Source of the DNA: Pampus argenteus
Taxonomy: Eukaryota; Chordata; Actinopteri; Scombriformes; Stromateidae
DNA: 64,000 nucleotides
Assembly (NCBI GenBank): GCA_036937835.1
Contig: CM072880.1
Location: 14,080,501 to 14,144,500, forward strand
Direction: 5' to 3'
Below are positions 39,337-53,220 of the stretch, one piece after another (within the stretch, counting starts at the first letter, position 1; every line of letters starts with the position of its first letter). Made by a program: the position numbers and the translations under genes. The notes under the pieces were generated by a model that worked only from the letters and a program-made list of their open reading frames with translations, was not told where the DNA came from and ran no database searches.

Positions 39337-39506
39337 CTGGCTCGTGGCCGGCTCCGGTGGCCAGGGCAGGCATGGCTCCTGCCGGCTGCTTCCTGGTTCC
39401 CCTCAGGCTGTGGAAAATGGCAACCGGGCGTCAGAGTAGTGAGCTCCTCAGCAGCTCTCCCCAGGGTCCAGCTGAATCTGAGGACGGGGCTTTATGCCAT
39501 GGAGCC
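39337..39506 (-). CDS. mpp7: MPP7 start-codon exon (5' UTR plus residues 1-12 and one base)
   Basis: This exon carries the start codon of MPP7, a membrane-associated guanylate-kinase scaffold that acts at cell junctions and in epithelial polarity with DLG, LIN7 and CRB-type partners. Coding sequence is 39337-39373, reading MPALATGAGHEP plus the first base of a Gly codon; as recalled, human MPP7 begins MPALSTGSGSDTG. The ATG has G at -3. The donor just below 39337 is GTATGG, and the leftover base is exactly what the next exon (24934-25052) needs. The 5' edge is uncertain. An acceptor with a good pyrimidine tract (ttgttctcttgcag) gives an exon ending at 39506. A nearer one (ccattttccacag) gives an end at 39407. 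I list the longer form. The longer form would add a two-codon upstream frame (ATG GCA TAA). Confidence 0.85.
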
Positions 39507-41356
39507 CTGCAAGAGAACAAGATTTTAGAGCCTATTTGTCAAATGGCAGAATGGCCGCATGCACGTGTATGCGTCTGTTTGAGTGTGTGTTATAGGATCT
39601 CATAGATATCTATAACCATGGATATGAATATCTACCATAATAGATTTTAGGGAGAATATGTTTTTTTTTCTCAAAAATTAATAAATTCTTTATTAGATAT
39701 AAATTCCGGCCCCACTAGCAAACATGGATTTGTGTGTAGGTGAGCCAACGATTGACAGTGAATGACTCACTGAGTGTGTGTGTGTTTATGTGTGTGTGTT
39801 GACATTACGTTCACAGTAGACTCTGGGTGTTTATGACCCAACACTTCTTTCCTAAGCTGCTGAGCATCCTGCTTTGTACATGAGCCAACATCACCTCGAC
39901 TGGCGCCTGTATAAACAGGCACACAAATGCAACACACACACGCACACACAGACACACACAGCTATGCCACACTTTATTCAGCATCCAGTGGAAACAAGGG
40001 TAACTTTATCCGCCGAGGAGAAAGTAAGCAAGCAACTGCAGACCTGTGAAAAAAATCAAACAGGCGTGGAAAAGCATTGATTCGTAAATAATGGCGCTGA
40101 GCTGGAAAGCCAGATAGAGCAGGAACAGGAAGAAAGGGGATGTAGAACGCAAATAAAAAGTCAGCGGTTCATTGAAATCTACCACTGCAGCGGATGAATA
40201 TGTGTGGACACACATGGTAGCTTGCAATAAACCCCTGAACCACAACAAGGGGAAAACAGGTAATGCGTATTAATTTAGACAAGAAAGCCTGGTAGATGTA
40301 AGTGTGGGGCAGTGCTGTAGTTCTGAGACTCCAGTCAGATTTAAGGCACAAACATGAAGACTTGCCTTGCTTCCCTATAGACTTTGCTTGAAATGTTTAT
40401 TCAAGTCTTAAGTTAAGAGCCACAAGAGACTTAAAACAGGTTAGAAACAACTCCAAAACTGGATTACATCTGCTGTGATATGGCCTGTGAAGGAAGTGCA
40501 GGTTGTCAGAGCTTTAGGCATGAACGTGTCTTTGCATTTCTTTCATCCTCTGTGGGGACTGTGTCTTGTTGAAATCCTAGCAGGTGATGTTACTGCAGTG
40601 CACAAAGTAAGATTAAATCTACATATGAGCAGTTGAGGGGCCTCGGTGGACGTCCTCGGCTCCAGGTCAACCACCCTTCCCTGGCTTTGACTCAGTCACA
40701 GACAACATTACTGAAGCTTAAAACAGCACTCCACCTCTTCCATGTGTATACTGCATTTATCGCAGCATCTTTCAAAAAAGAAAGCCACAACAAACCTCAA
40801 CAGGTCCCTGAGTATGGCTAGTTCCTGCCAGCAGCACGAATGCTTCATTTAAAAAAAGGAGAGAATGGAAAACACTTGATTCATTACAGCATGCGGTTTA
40901 ATGATCCATTGTATATCAGCTCTGTCGGGGCCCAATCAAACTCAGTAACCTAAATTGTAGGGCCTTGGGGTCGTGTTAGGAGTTGACTCTGGAAGAAAAT
41001 GCTCAAAATAAACACCAGCTGTGAGATAAGCCACATTCAGTGTCTCCCGTGTCGATAACTGTCGTAAAACTGTCTCGAGACGGACACTGAGTAACAGCGT
41101 GCTATAGCTGACTCAGAATCACTTGGCCGGAGACGGGGACAGCCAAGACACCTGCGCCATTCTAGCTCATTGGGACCCCCGTCAATGGTCAGGTGGTGTC
41201 GGCCACACACACAAACACGAAGTCACAAATTTGAAATGCAGAAAGGCTGAAAAAGCGGACCGGAAATTCATTACAAATGTGTTTTCTGTAAAGACTCTCT
41301 CTCACTCGGCCCCCGCAGTGACAGATGCTCAGGAGTGAGTAAACTGATGTTTAACC

Positions 41357-41360
<4 letters not shown>

Positions 41361-41397
<37 letters not shown>
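41361..41397. repeat. GT microsatellite
   Basis: About 18 GT units, followed by cgtgtgtaacacacgc. Confidence 0.95.
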
Positions 41398-41402
<5 letters not shown>

Positions 41403-43580
41403 GTAACACACGCATAGGTCGAGGCTTAATCAGCCAAGACGACAGCCCACGTAGCAAAATGCTACCACGCCTGTCTGACATACTGTGATGTGAACTCTTC
41501 TCTCAGGTGGAGGCTTGTGGAAAAAACATCTAGACAATACAGTCCAGAGGATGCCTGAGTGAGCAGGTAAGCAAGCCGCCGAGAGCATATCAGCACAAGA
41601 ATATTTTTCTTCTGGATTAATATGTACAAAATATGGTGCATTCATCAAACAGTACTTAAGAAAAGGATCGATTTTCCAACAAGAGCAGATCTGGGAGATG
41701 AATTCGAAACCCTGCCACTGTGTCACGCCAGCGGCAATTTGCAGGCCAGATTTGTTGGTCGTTTGCATGAGCATAAAGTACAGACCTAAAACCTGGTGAA
41801 ATTGGAGTTCAGCGCTGTTCAACCCTTTGTATACTGTCATAAAATAGGTTAAGAGGACCAGCAGAGAAGGGTAGTGGCGCCTCAAGCCATGACCACAAAA
41901 TCTCTCCAGCAGGCCTATTTGAACAGGGGACCGAACCTAACAGCCACTGAGCTCGTGCCAAGAGAACTGACCCATGCTAAATCAGTTCAGTGTTTCACAG
42001 AGAACGGTTTTGTCATAAGGCTTTGTGATTGGAACGACAGACTTAAGAAAAGACAAGGGAAGGAGGAATGAAAGGAAGGGGGGGGGCTGGATTACTCTGA
42101 AGGTATGCCGCGCTGTAATATCAGTCGTTTGCCTTTTGTTGCATCCAAAGGGGAATGACCACATATCCCCCAATCTGTGGAAGCATCCATCTTTCCGTTC
42201 AGGGAGCTTTCTGAGGGCCGGGATGCATGTCGCAGAGCCGGGAACACCTGGGACTTTTTACAAGGCCCAAAAGGATCATAATAGACAGACTTAAAGAAAC
42301 ATTCATCCACTGTCAGAATGCTCTAACTGTGTCTGTTCAGATCACACAATATCAGATGGTCATAAGGGGAGTAAAGGGACACTTTGCCATGTGGACAAGA
42401 GATGGGATACGCTTAATTGCAATGAGATGTTCCTCCCTCTACCCTTGTGCTCTCGGACATCTTTAAATGGTTCTACCACCATCTTGTGGCAACGTTCACT
42501 ATTGCAGGGAGAAGTCACGCTGAAATCCCAGCTGGAGCGCAAACTGAAGCATGTCTCAGTATGTATGCATGTCAGGAGACCCTGTCTGTGTCTGCTTAGT
42601 CTTGTTCAGCGTGTGAAACCTGAGGTCGGATCAGTATTTGAAAAGAAAATAGCTCCGGGTGATGGATAGATGGATAGGTGGAAGGATGGAAAGAGGGAGG
42701 TGTAGAAGACTGTTATTCTTCTTCTCTTTTCAAAAACAAGCCTGAACGTCCAGCTGAGGGGCAGCACGGGTGGAGCTGTCTGACTCTCAGCTGGATGTTG
42801 ATGAAGTTAGTGAGAAGAATAACAAAGTCAGGGAGGTGAGTGACTGACAGTGAAAAACACTGCAAGATGTGTCACTTCTAAAGAACCTGTCCACAGAATG
42901 ACGCTGTGAGTTTACAACTTTGTATCTTCGTTTTACTGTTCTGTCTTTCTGCTTCTTCCCTTCCTCCTCGGAGCGGACTGGACTGTGGAAAGATCACCGT
43001 TCAAATGAATCAGCCAAAAGGCAACAGGATCCTCATCGGGAGGAGAAAAACATGTCACGCTCCAAAGCAGGGTTCACGGGGTGGAATGTTTCTGGATTCG
43101 TGCTGCCTCCATTTGGGCCTGGACAGAAGCAGAGGTCAAGCTCTGCCACACTCGTGAAAACCTCCCCGGGGTGCTGTTGACGTGTCTCTGTCTGGGTTCG
43201 TCCCACACAAAATAACGGGAAGGCCACTGGCCGGGGATTTTACTGGGCCACCATGAATGACATCTATCCGCTTCGACGCATGGCAGACACCCATCCAAAA
43301 CCATCCCTATCACACCTGCTCTGGTTACAGCTCAAAAGACCATTTAGCTCCGAAGCTATCCACCAGCTTCAACGTCTGCAGATTCGCTCCATTCTGATCA
43401 GTTTATCTATGCTGACAATTGGTCAGGTGATAGAAGATCTATTAGGCAGTACGTGACACCTGCTCAGTTTACCAATTCTGCCCAGTCTGCTGCAACATTG
43501 AGAGGTTTTGGTCCCTCACTTTTCTCAGTTTTTGACCTGTTTCAAGAAGCTACCTTGCTCTCTCAATTTGTCAAGAGGTC

Positions 43581-43705
43581 ACACTCAGTTAGGGCAGGGT
43601 ACTGTTTGGCCAAAAAACAAACTTCAGTTTAGCGTTCACTAGGGGTGTGACGAGACACTCAGTTAGAGCAGGGTACTGGGTACTAAACTTTAGTTTAGCG
43701 TTCAC
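43581..43705. repeat. Imperfect tandem duplication, unit about 66-74 bp
   Basis: acactcagttagggcagggt (43581) recurs as acactcagttagagcagggt (43655), and cttcagtttagcgttcac (43622) recurs as ctttagtttagcgttcac (43688). Between them is aggggtgtgacgagacac, a phrase I associate with interspersed fish repeats. Confidence 0.85.
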
Positions 43706-43872
43706 CTATCATTGGAGCTAATCCCCCCCACTCATCCCATCAACAGGCACGTGTGTTAAAAGTGCATACAAAAGACAACTACCGTGTCGAGGCACCAGTC
43801 TGAGTAGCGCTGGGGATCATCACTCTTTTACCCTGACAAACTGGACACATTTTCAAAGTTATTTCATTAAAC

Positions 43873-43922
43873 AAAGGAGGTCATGGATTACAATATTAAA
43901 GGAGGTTATGATTACAATATTA
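43873..43922. repeat. Tandem duplication, 25-bp unit
   Basis: Two adjacent copies of aaaggaggt[c/t]atg..attacaatatt; the first has two extra bases (ga). It is a simple local duplication. Confidence 0.85.
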
Positions 43923-46900
43923 TACTATTTGATCCAGGAGTAAAAAAACTATAAGACTACATGTATAAAACACATTAATCTTCATCATTCGGTACTTTAC
44001 ATTTACATACCATGGACATATTTTGTTTTTTACCAAAAAGAGCTTCAATACTCAGCACTACACTTGTTATAATTTACTTTACTACTATGTTTTCAACAGA
44101 AAAACAGATTTCAAATGTAAAACTAAAAAACATTCTATATTTGTTTTATTCCTCTCTCTCCCCGTTATTTCTAGGAAAAGTAAAATCAACACTCCACATC
44201 GTCATACCTCAAACATTAATCCACTCTAGGAGGCCTGTCAGGTTTAACTTGACCCTGCTGCCTGTTTCATAATCCTGCACCGTGGTAGCATGCGAGGCCT
44301 CGGGCCTGTGTTATAAATGCACAACATGTCATTAACAGCTGCACGTGTCTTAATGGATACACTATCTTGCTTTCACATGTTACTCTGTGCTTCCATAAAG
44401 AGCAGCGATGGCAGCAGAAAGTACACAATCTTCTCATCCATAAAAACAGGCGTCTAAATATTTGTGCCGTGACGCTAATCGAGAGTTCGAGATAGACGAG
44501 TGACGCCCTACCATGAATTTTAAAGAGCTAATAGTTGCTCCTTTTATGGAAAATTATGCCCTTTTACTTTAAGCCTCACAGCTTAGCTTCTGCTATGGGT
44601 TAGCTGTGAAGACAGATTGGATGTAAAATCAATTTGTATTTCAACTACTTTACATCATATTGGCTTGTAGGAACCACAAAGTGCAAAGTCAGTGAGACAG
44701 AAGTAGATTGAGTTACAGCCACATGCGCACAACCATACATGATACAATCATAAGAGTATAATTACAGTGGTAAAGGGGAACATTCATTTACACACAGGCA
44801 CACAGTGGAACTACATTTCAATGGGCTGTGCATAATTGCAGTGTATTAAAGCGTGGTCGAGGGGAATGTTCATCCACGGGACATTTTGAAATGGAAATAC
44901 TGTTTCAAGAAAAAAGAAAAGAAACTCCAAAATCCTCCTGATGCCAGCGCTGCATAGGCAGCCCATTGGCTTTTCTGATTCTTCTGTGGAAAAACACATT
45001 GTTGAATAATGTCTTTCTCCAGCTTTCAGCTCAGAGCTGCCAAAATGTCACCACGTCGATTGCTATTAAGCGAGAGGCGCGTGAGGCTGGTGGGACAGGG
45101 CTGTGTTTTCAGGCGTGTGCCACGCGTCTTCTCGTTAAGAGCCGTTAGCTTTACGAGGGATCGGGGCTGCTTAAATCAAGGCTCTGCAGTACCTGGCAAG
45201 GCTGATGTTCCTGGAATGACTGACAGTTGGAAGAGGCGGGGCTAGCGTTGGATAGCGTTGGAAGGGGTGATGTGCAGGAGCAGTAAAAAAAAAAAAAAAA
45301 CAGCGCGCAATAAGAAGAAGTATATGCACACAGCTAAAAGGAAATGGAAACAGATTAGGGGCGTAAATGTGGAATATCAATGAATCCTGTTAACCCATAA
45401 CGACGAGTGGCTTCATCCAATGTGAGAGGTTAACAGAGAAATGGGAAAAGTGAGTTCTCTTCTCTTGGTTTCAGGTGGGATTTTTTTTTTTTTTTGACAG
45501 CTTTGAATCAGCACTCTGCCACGTGTTGCTCATAAGCGTCCAGTCTTTCCACATAAAATCCATCTGCTGATGTGTATGTACATGTGTGTTGTTAGCACGC
45601 GCATGCGCGCACACACAGATATAAATCTGTGTTTAGGTGGACCTGTCCTTCCACAGGTCTTAAACCATCTGAAGTCATTCTACGTTGCCTCAACACACAA
45701 CTGGCTGGAGCATTTCATTGTATTTAAAAAAAAAAAAAAAAACTGCATTTAAAGAGAGATTCATTTAATTTACAAGAGAAATGGAAAGATGGATTTCAGG
45801 AACTCAGAGCTCACAGATATGGAAGAATATGATACAGGTGACTCACTGCGAGTAGATATTTATTGCAGAGTACTACAATGAATGTCTTGTGGGTTTGCCA
45901 GAATAGCCTTAAGGCTTTACAACTGCAGGTTCCCAGATTAGCTGTCTGAGAAATTCAGAGATAATAATGGGTTATTTTGATATTTTTACATATATAATGT
46001 TTCAAAAGAATCCCTGTCAACTTAAACTAAGTGCACAACTAACAATACCCAATAAGAAATAAGTGGTCAAAGTGACATTGTCCTTACAAGACTGCTGTGA
46101 CTACAGAAAGATTCATGCTACAGTAATAAACAAGAACGTCATCTGTTTAAGCACAATTAAAGCGAGTTGAACTGAAGGATCTGATCTCACAGGTCAAATG
46201 AAGAAGATGTCTGAATAATGGTGAAAGCAACCAGGAAAAAGGCACAGAGTGGTACAAAAGCTGTGTAGGGACTTACCAGATGACCTTCTTCCTGCAACAG
46301 AAGAGCAGTTTCACATGCCGGGACGGGCACTCCCACTTCACTATTACAGTGTTCTCAAACTAAATCCTCCCATACAGGAAGACACCTGTCCACCAGGTGT
46401 ATCGGCTCACCTGAACAGACCTGAAACTCAAGTTTCCTTTCCTTGTCTAAAGATTCACTTTGCTCCACCTGCTTTTCTCTCATCCTACAACTTTCTATTG
46501 TAAACAGAAAGAAAGAGTGTAATCTGTAAATCTTCCATGACTCTGCAGGAAACTTCATGTTCCCAATAAAGTGTATTGGTTTAGTTAAAACAATGCACTT
46601 TACATGTTGCATTCAAATGTCTTACTGGAATACATCTGTAATAAAGCTAATCCAGGTCTTTCCACAGGGGCAGAAAGCCTAAATAAACATAATTACATTC
46701 ACAAATACATTGATTCCATTTTTAAACACAACGCATTTAACCTCATGATATCATATTTCTCACTATGAGGTAAATACAGCATCCATTCAACATGTAGCGA
46801 CTACAGTCCACCACTAGATGGGGCAATCTGCTCATTTACATTCTCCAGCTGCCACATTGTGCAGAAAAGTTTGATTCATAGAGCACAGTGTCGTTTGTCT

Positions 46901-47624
46901 CTGTCCTCATCATGACCTTCGCTGTGCCGGTAAAGATGGGCACCAGTAATCTCATCCACAGGCTGGCAGCAGGATGCCACATTCACACACAGCAGTTTCT
47001 GTCATTTTGATGGTAATGTAGTTTTAGGCTACACACAAACAAAACGACAGACAATGCTCATGAAAAGATTTAGTACCGTTTCGTGCTTGTTGCTGGATGT
47101 AATAAGAATTACAAGGGGGAAAAAAAATGTATTTGCCTACTGAAAAATCCCCTGTTTTGGTACATTTGACAAACAGTTCAGTACAACAGCGATGGCCTGC
47201 TGGGACTCTTGAACAGAGCAGAGCCGTCGTTAATGTTATTTGTAACATGTGTGCTTTTCCTGCTATGACAAGTCAAAGTCCCTGCAGGGGGAAAAGCCTA
47301 TAGAAAGTGCAGGAACAGTACTAACACATGTTGAAACTGTTGTCCACCTCCCGTATTAATATAACACACAATAAAGATGTCACATATGGATGTATTTTAT
47401 ATACTATAAGATTACTCATAAAAAGAAGGAGCCCATAATAAAAACAGTGATGAGTTGCAGCCTTACATTGTACTCTCCTCCTTGTCTTAACACCTCGTCC
47501 ACCTCCCCTCATGTCTCTGGTTCCCATGCAGACACAGCGCCTCTTTGTCTCTCTCTGACCCATTAACAAGGAGAGGAGGCCACAGTCACTATCAGTCGCC
47601 ATTCACACATTCCACCGTCTCTCG

Positions 47625-47628
<4 letters not shown>

Positions 47629-47675
<47 letters not shown>
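47629..47675. repeat. CA microsatellite
   Basis: About 23 uninterrupted CA units after cgtctctcgctcg. Confidence 0.95.
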
Positions 47676-47677
<2 letters not shown>

Positions 47678-48287
47678 ACACACAGATTCAGGGTCATCAT
47701 ACAACTGTTAATGAGCAATTCAATTAATTCTAGACATACAATGGGATAATTCATTTTCCTATAAAATCAACACGAGGACAGAGAGACAGAGGGATGAAGG
47801 ACTGGGAAGTAGAACACACTTTACTTGATCAAAAAATATCATTGACGTGAGTGTTTGACTGCTTTACTTAAGCCCTGCAGCACCCAATGTACTGTGCCTG
47901 AACCAAATTATATTTATTTATAGAGAGGGAGAGGCCAATACGTTTATACTTATATATACATATATATGTACTCTGTCGCTCCACCTTCCACTGACATTAA
48001 TTAGATGATGATGGATTTGCAGATGAGTGACTCGTGCAGCAAATGAGCAGCGAGACAGAGAGAGAACAGCAGGTAGCCATAAGCCTCACTAATCTGGAAG
48101 TCCTTGTAAATGCCAGTGTTGCTGGGTAACCAACATCCTCAACAGATATTACTGCTGTGAATAACGTTACCTGGAGCGCTCTGCCGGGGCGGGACAGACA
48201 CATGCTTTGACAGATGGACAGACTGGGACGAAATGGATAAGAAAGCAAGTAGTGCAACCGACCCAGAGGCCGGGTGAAGCTGCATCT

Positions 48288-48407
48288 GCACACACACACG
48301 CACACACAGGCACACACAGGCACACAGACAGACACACACAGACACACACAGGCACACACAGGCACACACAGGCACACACAGGCACACACAGGCACACACA
48401 GGCACAC
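48288..48407. repeat. Minisatellite with 10-bp unit ggcacacaca
   Basis: A CA-rich stretch organised into at least six consecutive copies of ggcacacaca on its right side, with gacacacaca variants to the left. It arose from a CA tract by GG-containing slippage units. Cys/Val frames across it are artefacts. Confidence 0.9.
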
Positions 48408-49041
48408 CTGCTATGTGTGTTTACAGGATGAGTTAACAGAGTTGCAGAGGGAAGTGGAGCCCATTAATTGATGCATAATTAATGGAGATGGTGGCAGGAT
48501 AGAGAGTGAGAGAGGGGGGATGGAGGGGATGACGGGAAACTAAAGCAAAAAAAAAAAAAAGAAATAAAGAAAATGTCAGAGGGCTAAATATAGAAAAATA
48601 AAGAAGTGTGGAAATCACTAACTCCCATCAGTCCATCTGTACCACACTAATGCCAATAAAAATCCTGTATACGATCAACAAACACTTGTTAAAAATGTAG
48701 ACATGAGTCACGTAACAGGTCACATCAGGCCAATAGGGATGACTATCCCTTTAAATTTTATTTAAGCACAGATATGCTCCTTGAATTTGACCTTATTTTT
48801 GATAAATAAAAACATGTTTGTTTTTTTCTGCAAATACCTTTTGTTCATTTAACAAAAGTTAAAGCCAAAGTTTTTAGTAGTAATTTCCTATCAGCACAAA
48901 CAGCCCCTATGAGAGCTCGTCTTTAACTGGCAAAAGTCAAAGAAAAGTAATGAAGATTACAAAGCGGACGCTCAAAGTCAAACTGGTTATCTTTGGGTTT
49001 TGGAATGTCGGTGTAAATATGTCACCTTGTCAAATGTATTA

Positions 49042-49136
49042 TGATTTTCTAATGTTATAATTAACCAAGTTAATCGTTAATCAAGAGTATAATCAGCAGG
49101 TTAATGGATAATGAAAGTGATCGTTAGCTGCAGTCC
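49042..49136 (+). repeat. AATCGATTA-type interspersed repeat relic
   Basis: aagttaatcgttaatcaaga, then aatcagcaggttaatggata and an end in gtgatcgttagctgcagtcc. It is the same family and orientation as 9365-9512, somewhat diverged. Confidence 0.55.
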
Positions 49137-49206
49137 TGTTTTAGTTGGTATAAAAAAAAAGGTAAAAAAAATGATTTGACATCTAGCTTTAGTCCAATCT
49201 TGAGTC

Positions 49207-49230
49207 GGGGGGGGGGGGGGGGGGGGGGGG
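49207..49230 (+). repeat. Homopolymer G run, 24 bases
   Basis: Twenty-four consecutive G residues after ttgagtc. In the transcribed sense of MPP7 this is a C run. The exact length is prone to sequencing error. Confidence 0.85.
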
Positions 49231-51904
49231 AGATTTCAGACACTTGATTAGGTTATAATGGAGACATGAGATATTAACACAACTACTCCCCTGTCCACTG
49301 ACTTGTATTAAACTAAAGATTGAAAGGGCAAAGGTCAATGTGTGTCAGTCACCAGCCTCATGAACTGTTGAAGTGAATGTGGACCTGTTCAGCCACTGTG
49401 AGCAGAGCAGAGTTTGACATCTAACTGCAAGAGAACAATCTAAAAATAGGGCTTTTATTTCGTTAATCCCCGGTGACTTTTTGGAAACGCTGTTTCACTT
49501 GATAGTTCTGTTGTTCTATAATGCAAAAAAAAAATATCCTGACATCATTTGCTATTAGGATTATTCTCTTAGCTATAGTCATTTATCAATTAATCTTTAA
49601 AAAGAATATCTGTAACAATTTGTAAAGGCCAAAATGACATCTTTAAATTGTTTGGTTTGTTCAGCCTGTCTCTCAGATTACCTGCTTCATAAGTGTTTTA
49701 ACAGCACTGACAAATGCTCAGTTCTTTTGTGCTTTTACCATTTTAGAGCTTGACAATAGAACCAAAAGAGCCACGCCCAGCTCTGAGGGAGAGAGTACCA
49801 CCTGGGATTAGGAGGGAATAATGACATAACCTTCATGTTTTGGTTCGGCAAATAAGATGCAAGCCATCCTTCCTGCTGAGACACAAAAACATCACTTGTA
49901 ATCCTGCTGCTAACATGCTTATAATAAAAAAAAATAATAATAATAATAACGATAAATAGATGCACTGCAGTGAGGTTATGTCCGCTGAAAACCAGGAGAA
50001 ATACTTCATTTGTTGTGTTTGTTCAGACAGGAATGATGAAAACGGTTAAGGAAAGAGACATCATTCCATTCACAATATTTACATTATTTGAACATACATG
50101 CAAAGAAAAATGCATGAGAAAGAAGAAGGAGGGGAGGATGCAGTCATGCAGCCGCACGTGTGGCTTTCCAGTGGAAAGTGGCTTTCTTCACAAACAAAAA
50201 CATAATTCACAACCTCCTCAAAAACAGGATGAAAAATGTTTTCAGCCAAAACACAAACACAAATACAGCCATTTGTATTCCTCATTCGTCATCCAGTCGT
50301 TAGATCCTGCCATTATCTCAGACTTTTGTCTCTATAGGAGCCACCATGCCACCCACTGGAGCCACTTGTTCCTACAAAGCACCGCAGACTGGTCACAGTC
50401 CTGCCCTCTACCGCCTTCCTGCTGCCCAGGACACAAACACAGGTGTAAATCTGCCAGGCTGACAGCTCTCCCATCCGCACCGTTACTCACTCTGGCAGCA
50501 GGATTCCCAACCGCTGAGCATCCTCAATGCCGCCTCGTCCTCAATCACCCTCCCACACGGTGTCCGACCACAGCGGAAGCACTTATGAAAGAGGCAGGTT
50601 TGAATGATGTCTGTGCCTGTGAATGAGGAAGCACTTATAGAAAGAAAAGTTTCGTTGGATACAAAAACTTGGCCCAGGGAGATTCCACAAAAGTGAAAAA
50701 CAGGCCGTGACACCATTCGGTGAGAAACGTTTCTCAAGGAGGACAAAAATAACTGTTTGGAGGAGACGGACACAGAGCTGATATGTAATGTTACTGCCGC
50801 AATGTCCTTGAGAAAATGTCTGATAAAGTCAAAGACTCTCCGCCTGCAATATATGGTATATGCCTTTGCATTTTCAATTTGTTTCCCAAGGATATCCAAT
50901 ACATACTGTATGCTCGATATAAATGGTCCTCAGATCACATATAGTATTAAGTAATTGCTTTAACGTTGGCATAAGACTGACGGACACTAACAGCACATTT
51001 ACACAGGCTGTCTAGTTACTTAAGAAGAAAATGCACCCGAGTCCTCCTGATATCTGTTGTAATTAAACAACTGTATGAAGAACACAAGCCATACTTACAC
51101 AGGAAGTAAACTCATGAATTCCTTTTGTCCTGTACCGAGGTGTGCTGACATGGCTCTGCCTGCCCATACACTGCTGGACCAAAGCAAACTGACTGTAGTA
51201 CACAACAAAACCACAGTGAATGCCCTAAAAACCCTGGAGTCTTCTTCTACACACACACAGACAAAGGTTTTTATTCCTGGCTCCTCTGTAGTTTCTTTCA
51301 CTTTCACGCCTACCACTCTGCTCCCTATTCTTCTCTTGCCCACTCCCCGCTCTATGTGGTCATGTGATCCCCTAGAGAATAATGAAGCACGACTTCAAAA
51401 TGACCCAGACCTGACCCTCACCAAGAAACACTGACACCAAGACAGATGGGCTGCAGCAACCAACAGCTGAGCCCCGTACATGTAATGCTCACAGGAAGCT
51501 CAAGTGTGTGTGTGCGCAACATATCCAACCCCGAATAGTAAGCAAAATCATCACATGAATAATAATTCTTCGTGATTTTAGGAAAGCAGGAAAACTGGAA
51601 TCTTCTTTTACAAGATCACTGCTAGCATTGCTCTACAGTGTTTTGTTTTTTTTAATTCCCAGTGTTTTAATAAGAAATTTGAAGACCTTAAGGTTAAAAA
51701 TAGTTTCACATTAATGTAGAAATTTTAACAAGCCGTTATATAAACTTCCTGAAAGTACGCCACACGTGCTGACGGACAACAATAACATGGAGCATCCACT
51801 ACAGTAGAACCAGCCCGTTTTATTTCCTTAAATGTCCTGTGATACACAGTTATGTAACACCTCATGGTTGGACTAACCATAAAAGCTCACGGTTGGAATA
51901 GCAG

Positions 51905-51930
51905 ATGACGATGATGATGATGATGATGCA
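51905..51930. repeat. GAT trinucleotide microsatellite
   Basis: A short run of gatgatgatgatgatg starting at gatgacgatgatg. It gives a Met-rich artefact frame on the plus strand. Confidence 0.85.
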
Positions 51931-53186
51931 AATCCTTTTAGACATTTACATGAGCTTTAATATGATGACTGTTGGCATGGGAACAGGAATCAGGTTAGCA
52001 CATGTGAATAAGCATTTGTGCGGGCTAAGCTCGGCTGTGTGCTATTGTTTGGTGGGCATTACCTCATCATATGAATGTCTATACTGGTCTACCAGTCTAC
52101 TTATTCACTATTTCACATCACAACATAAAATGATACAAGTTTTGTCCATATTGCTGCTCCTAATCTTTATTGCCAGGATTAGACTACACAATATTTTTTC
52201 TCTGATAGGATGTCACTGTGTCAAACTGGACGACTTGCAGAGTCATAAATTCTTGCTGTGACTTGGAGGAGATACCAGAGACCGACTTCCAGGAACGAGA
52301 ATGTAAACAAACAACAACCCGAAGCAACATGTATGATATTGGGTGCCCGGTTGCCATAGCATTGCAAACCTTTCGCCTGTTTTATAGTTCCACCTAGTAG
52401 CGCAAACAGCACTCACCCCTCTTGTGCTTCTGCATGTTTACAGTCTGCCCACCTATTGGTCAACGTCAGACATGTTGTGGAAGTTCTCGTACTATGAAAG
52501 AAAGGGGTGCAGTATCGGTTGTAGCCCACTACACAGGTCAAAACAATTCTGTGACAACACTGTGAAGCTGGTAATTGATCATTTTACAGACTACAATATC
52601 TCAGGCCTGTGTGACTGCTACAGTTATACAACTTGTCTCCGTGGAGACTTGTTCATCATATACGGTACTGGTACCAGACAGCAGGTGTACCTGTCAGCCA
52701 GCAGTAACCATGTTGATGGTGACTCTGCCTTCTGTCCTAACAGATGGAGAAAAGTGATGAGATAATGTGTGTGCAGTTCTTCATTACTAAAGCTGCTCCT
52801 CTGGTTATATATATAACAGGGGAAGTGTTAGCCAGGGTCAGCTAAGCACCAGACTGGGCTCAGACTGAGTAGAAGAAGAAAGATGGACCACAGTAATGTA
52901 GGTGTACAATGCACACACACTCAGTAAAAAAACACACTAATTAGACTATAACTACTAACTATCAGACTTTGATGATTAACTGATCATCAGTTACATCCAA
53001 CGTTACGTTTAAAGCACATCGCATTGAAAAGGGTCATCAAAATACCCCCCCACCCGTGAACAGATGGGATTGAAGCTACAAAATCAATCATGATCATCAA
53101 TTTAATGTCATATATACATATATTGACATTGACCTTGAAGACTGCAAATCACACATTTTCCACAACAGAGCAATGTGACACACACA

Positions 53187-53192
<6 letters not shown>

Positions 53193-53217
<25 letters not shown>

Positions 53218-53220
53218 ACA
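53193..53220. repeat. CA microsatellite
   Basis: About 14 CA units after acactctct. Confidence 0.93.

Noticed and set aside
46811..46830. CTCF-like site (ccactagatgggg)
   Set aside because: It matches the core consensus only partly. A single weak motif in 64 kb is expected by chance.
48288..48410. CRISPR-like regularly spaced repeat
   Set aside because: The 10-bp units are contiguous CA-derived minisatellite copies without spacers, in a vertebrate intron.
49970..50626. 218-codon plus-strand reading frame
   Set aside because: It has no recognisable domain, mixed low-quality composition, no promoter or polyadenylation context, and lies antisense to an intron.
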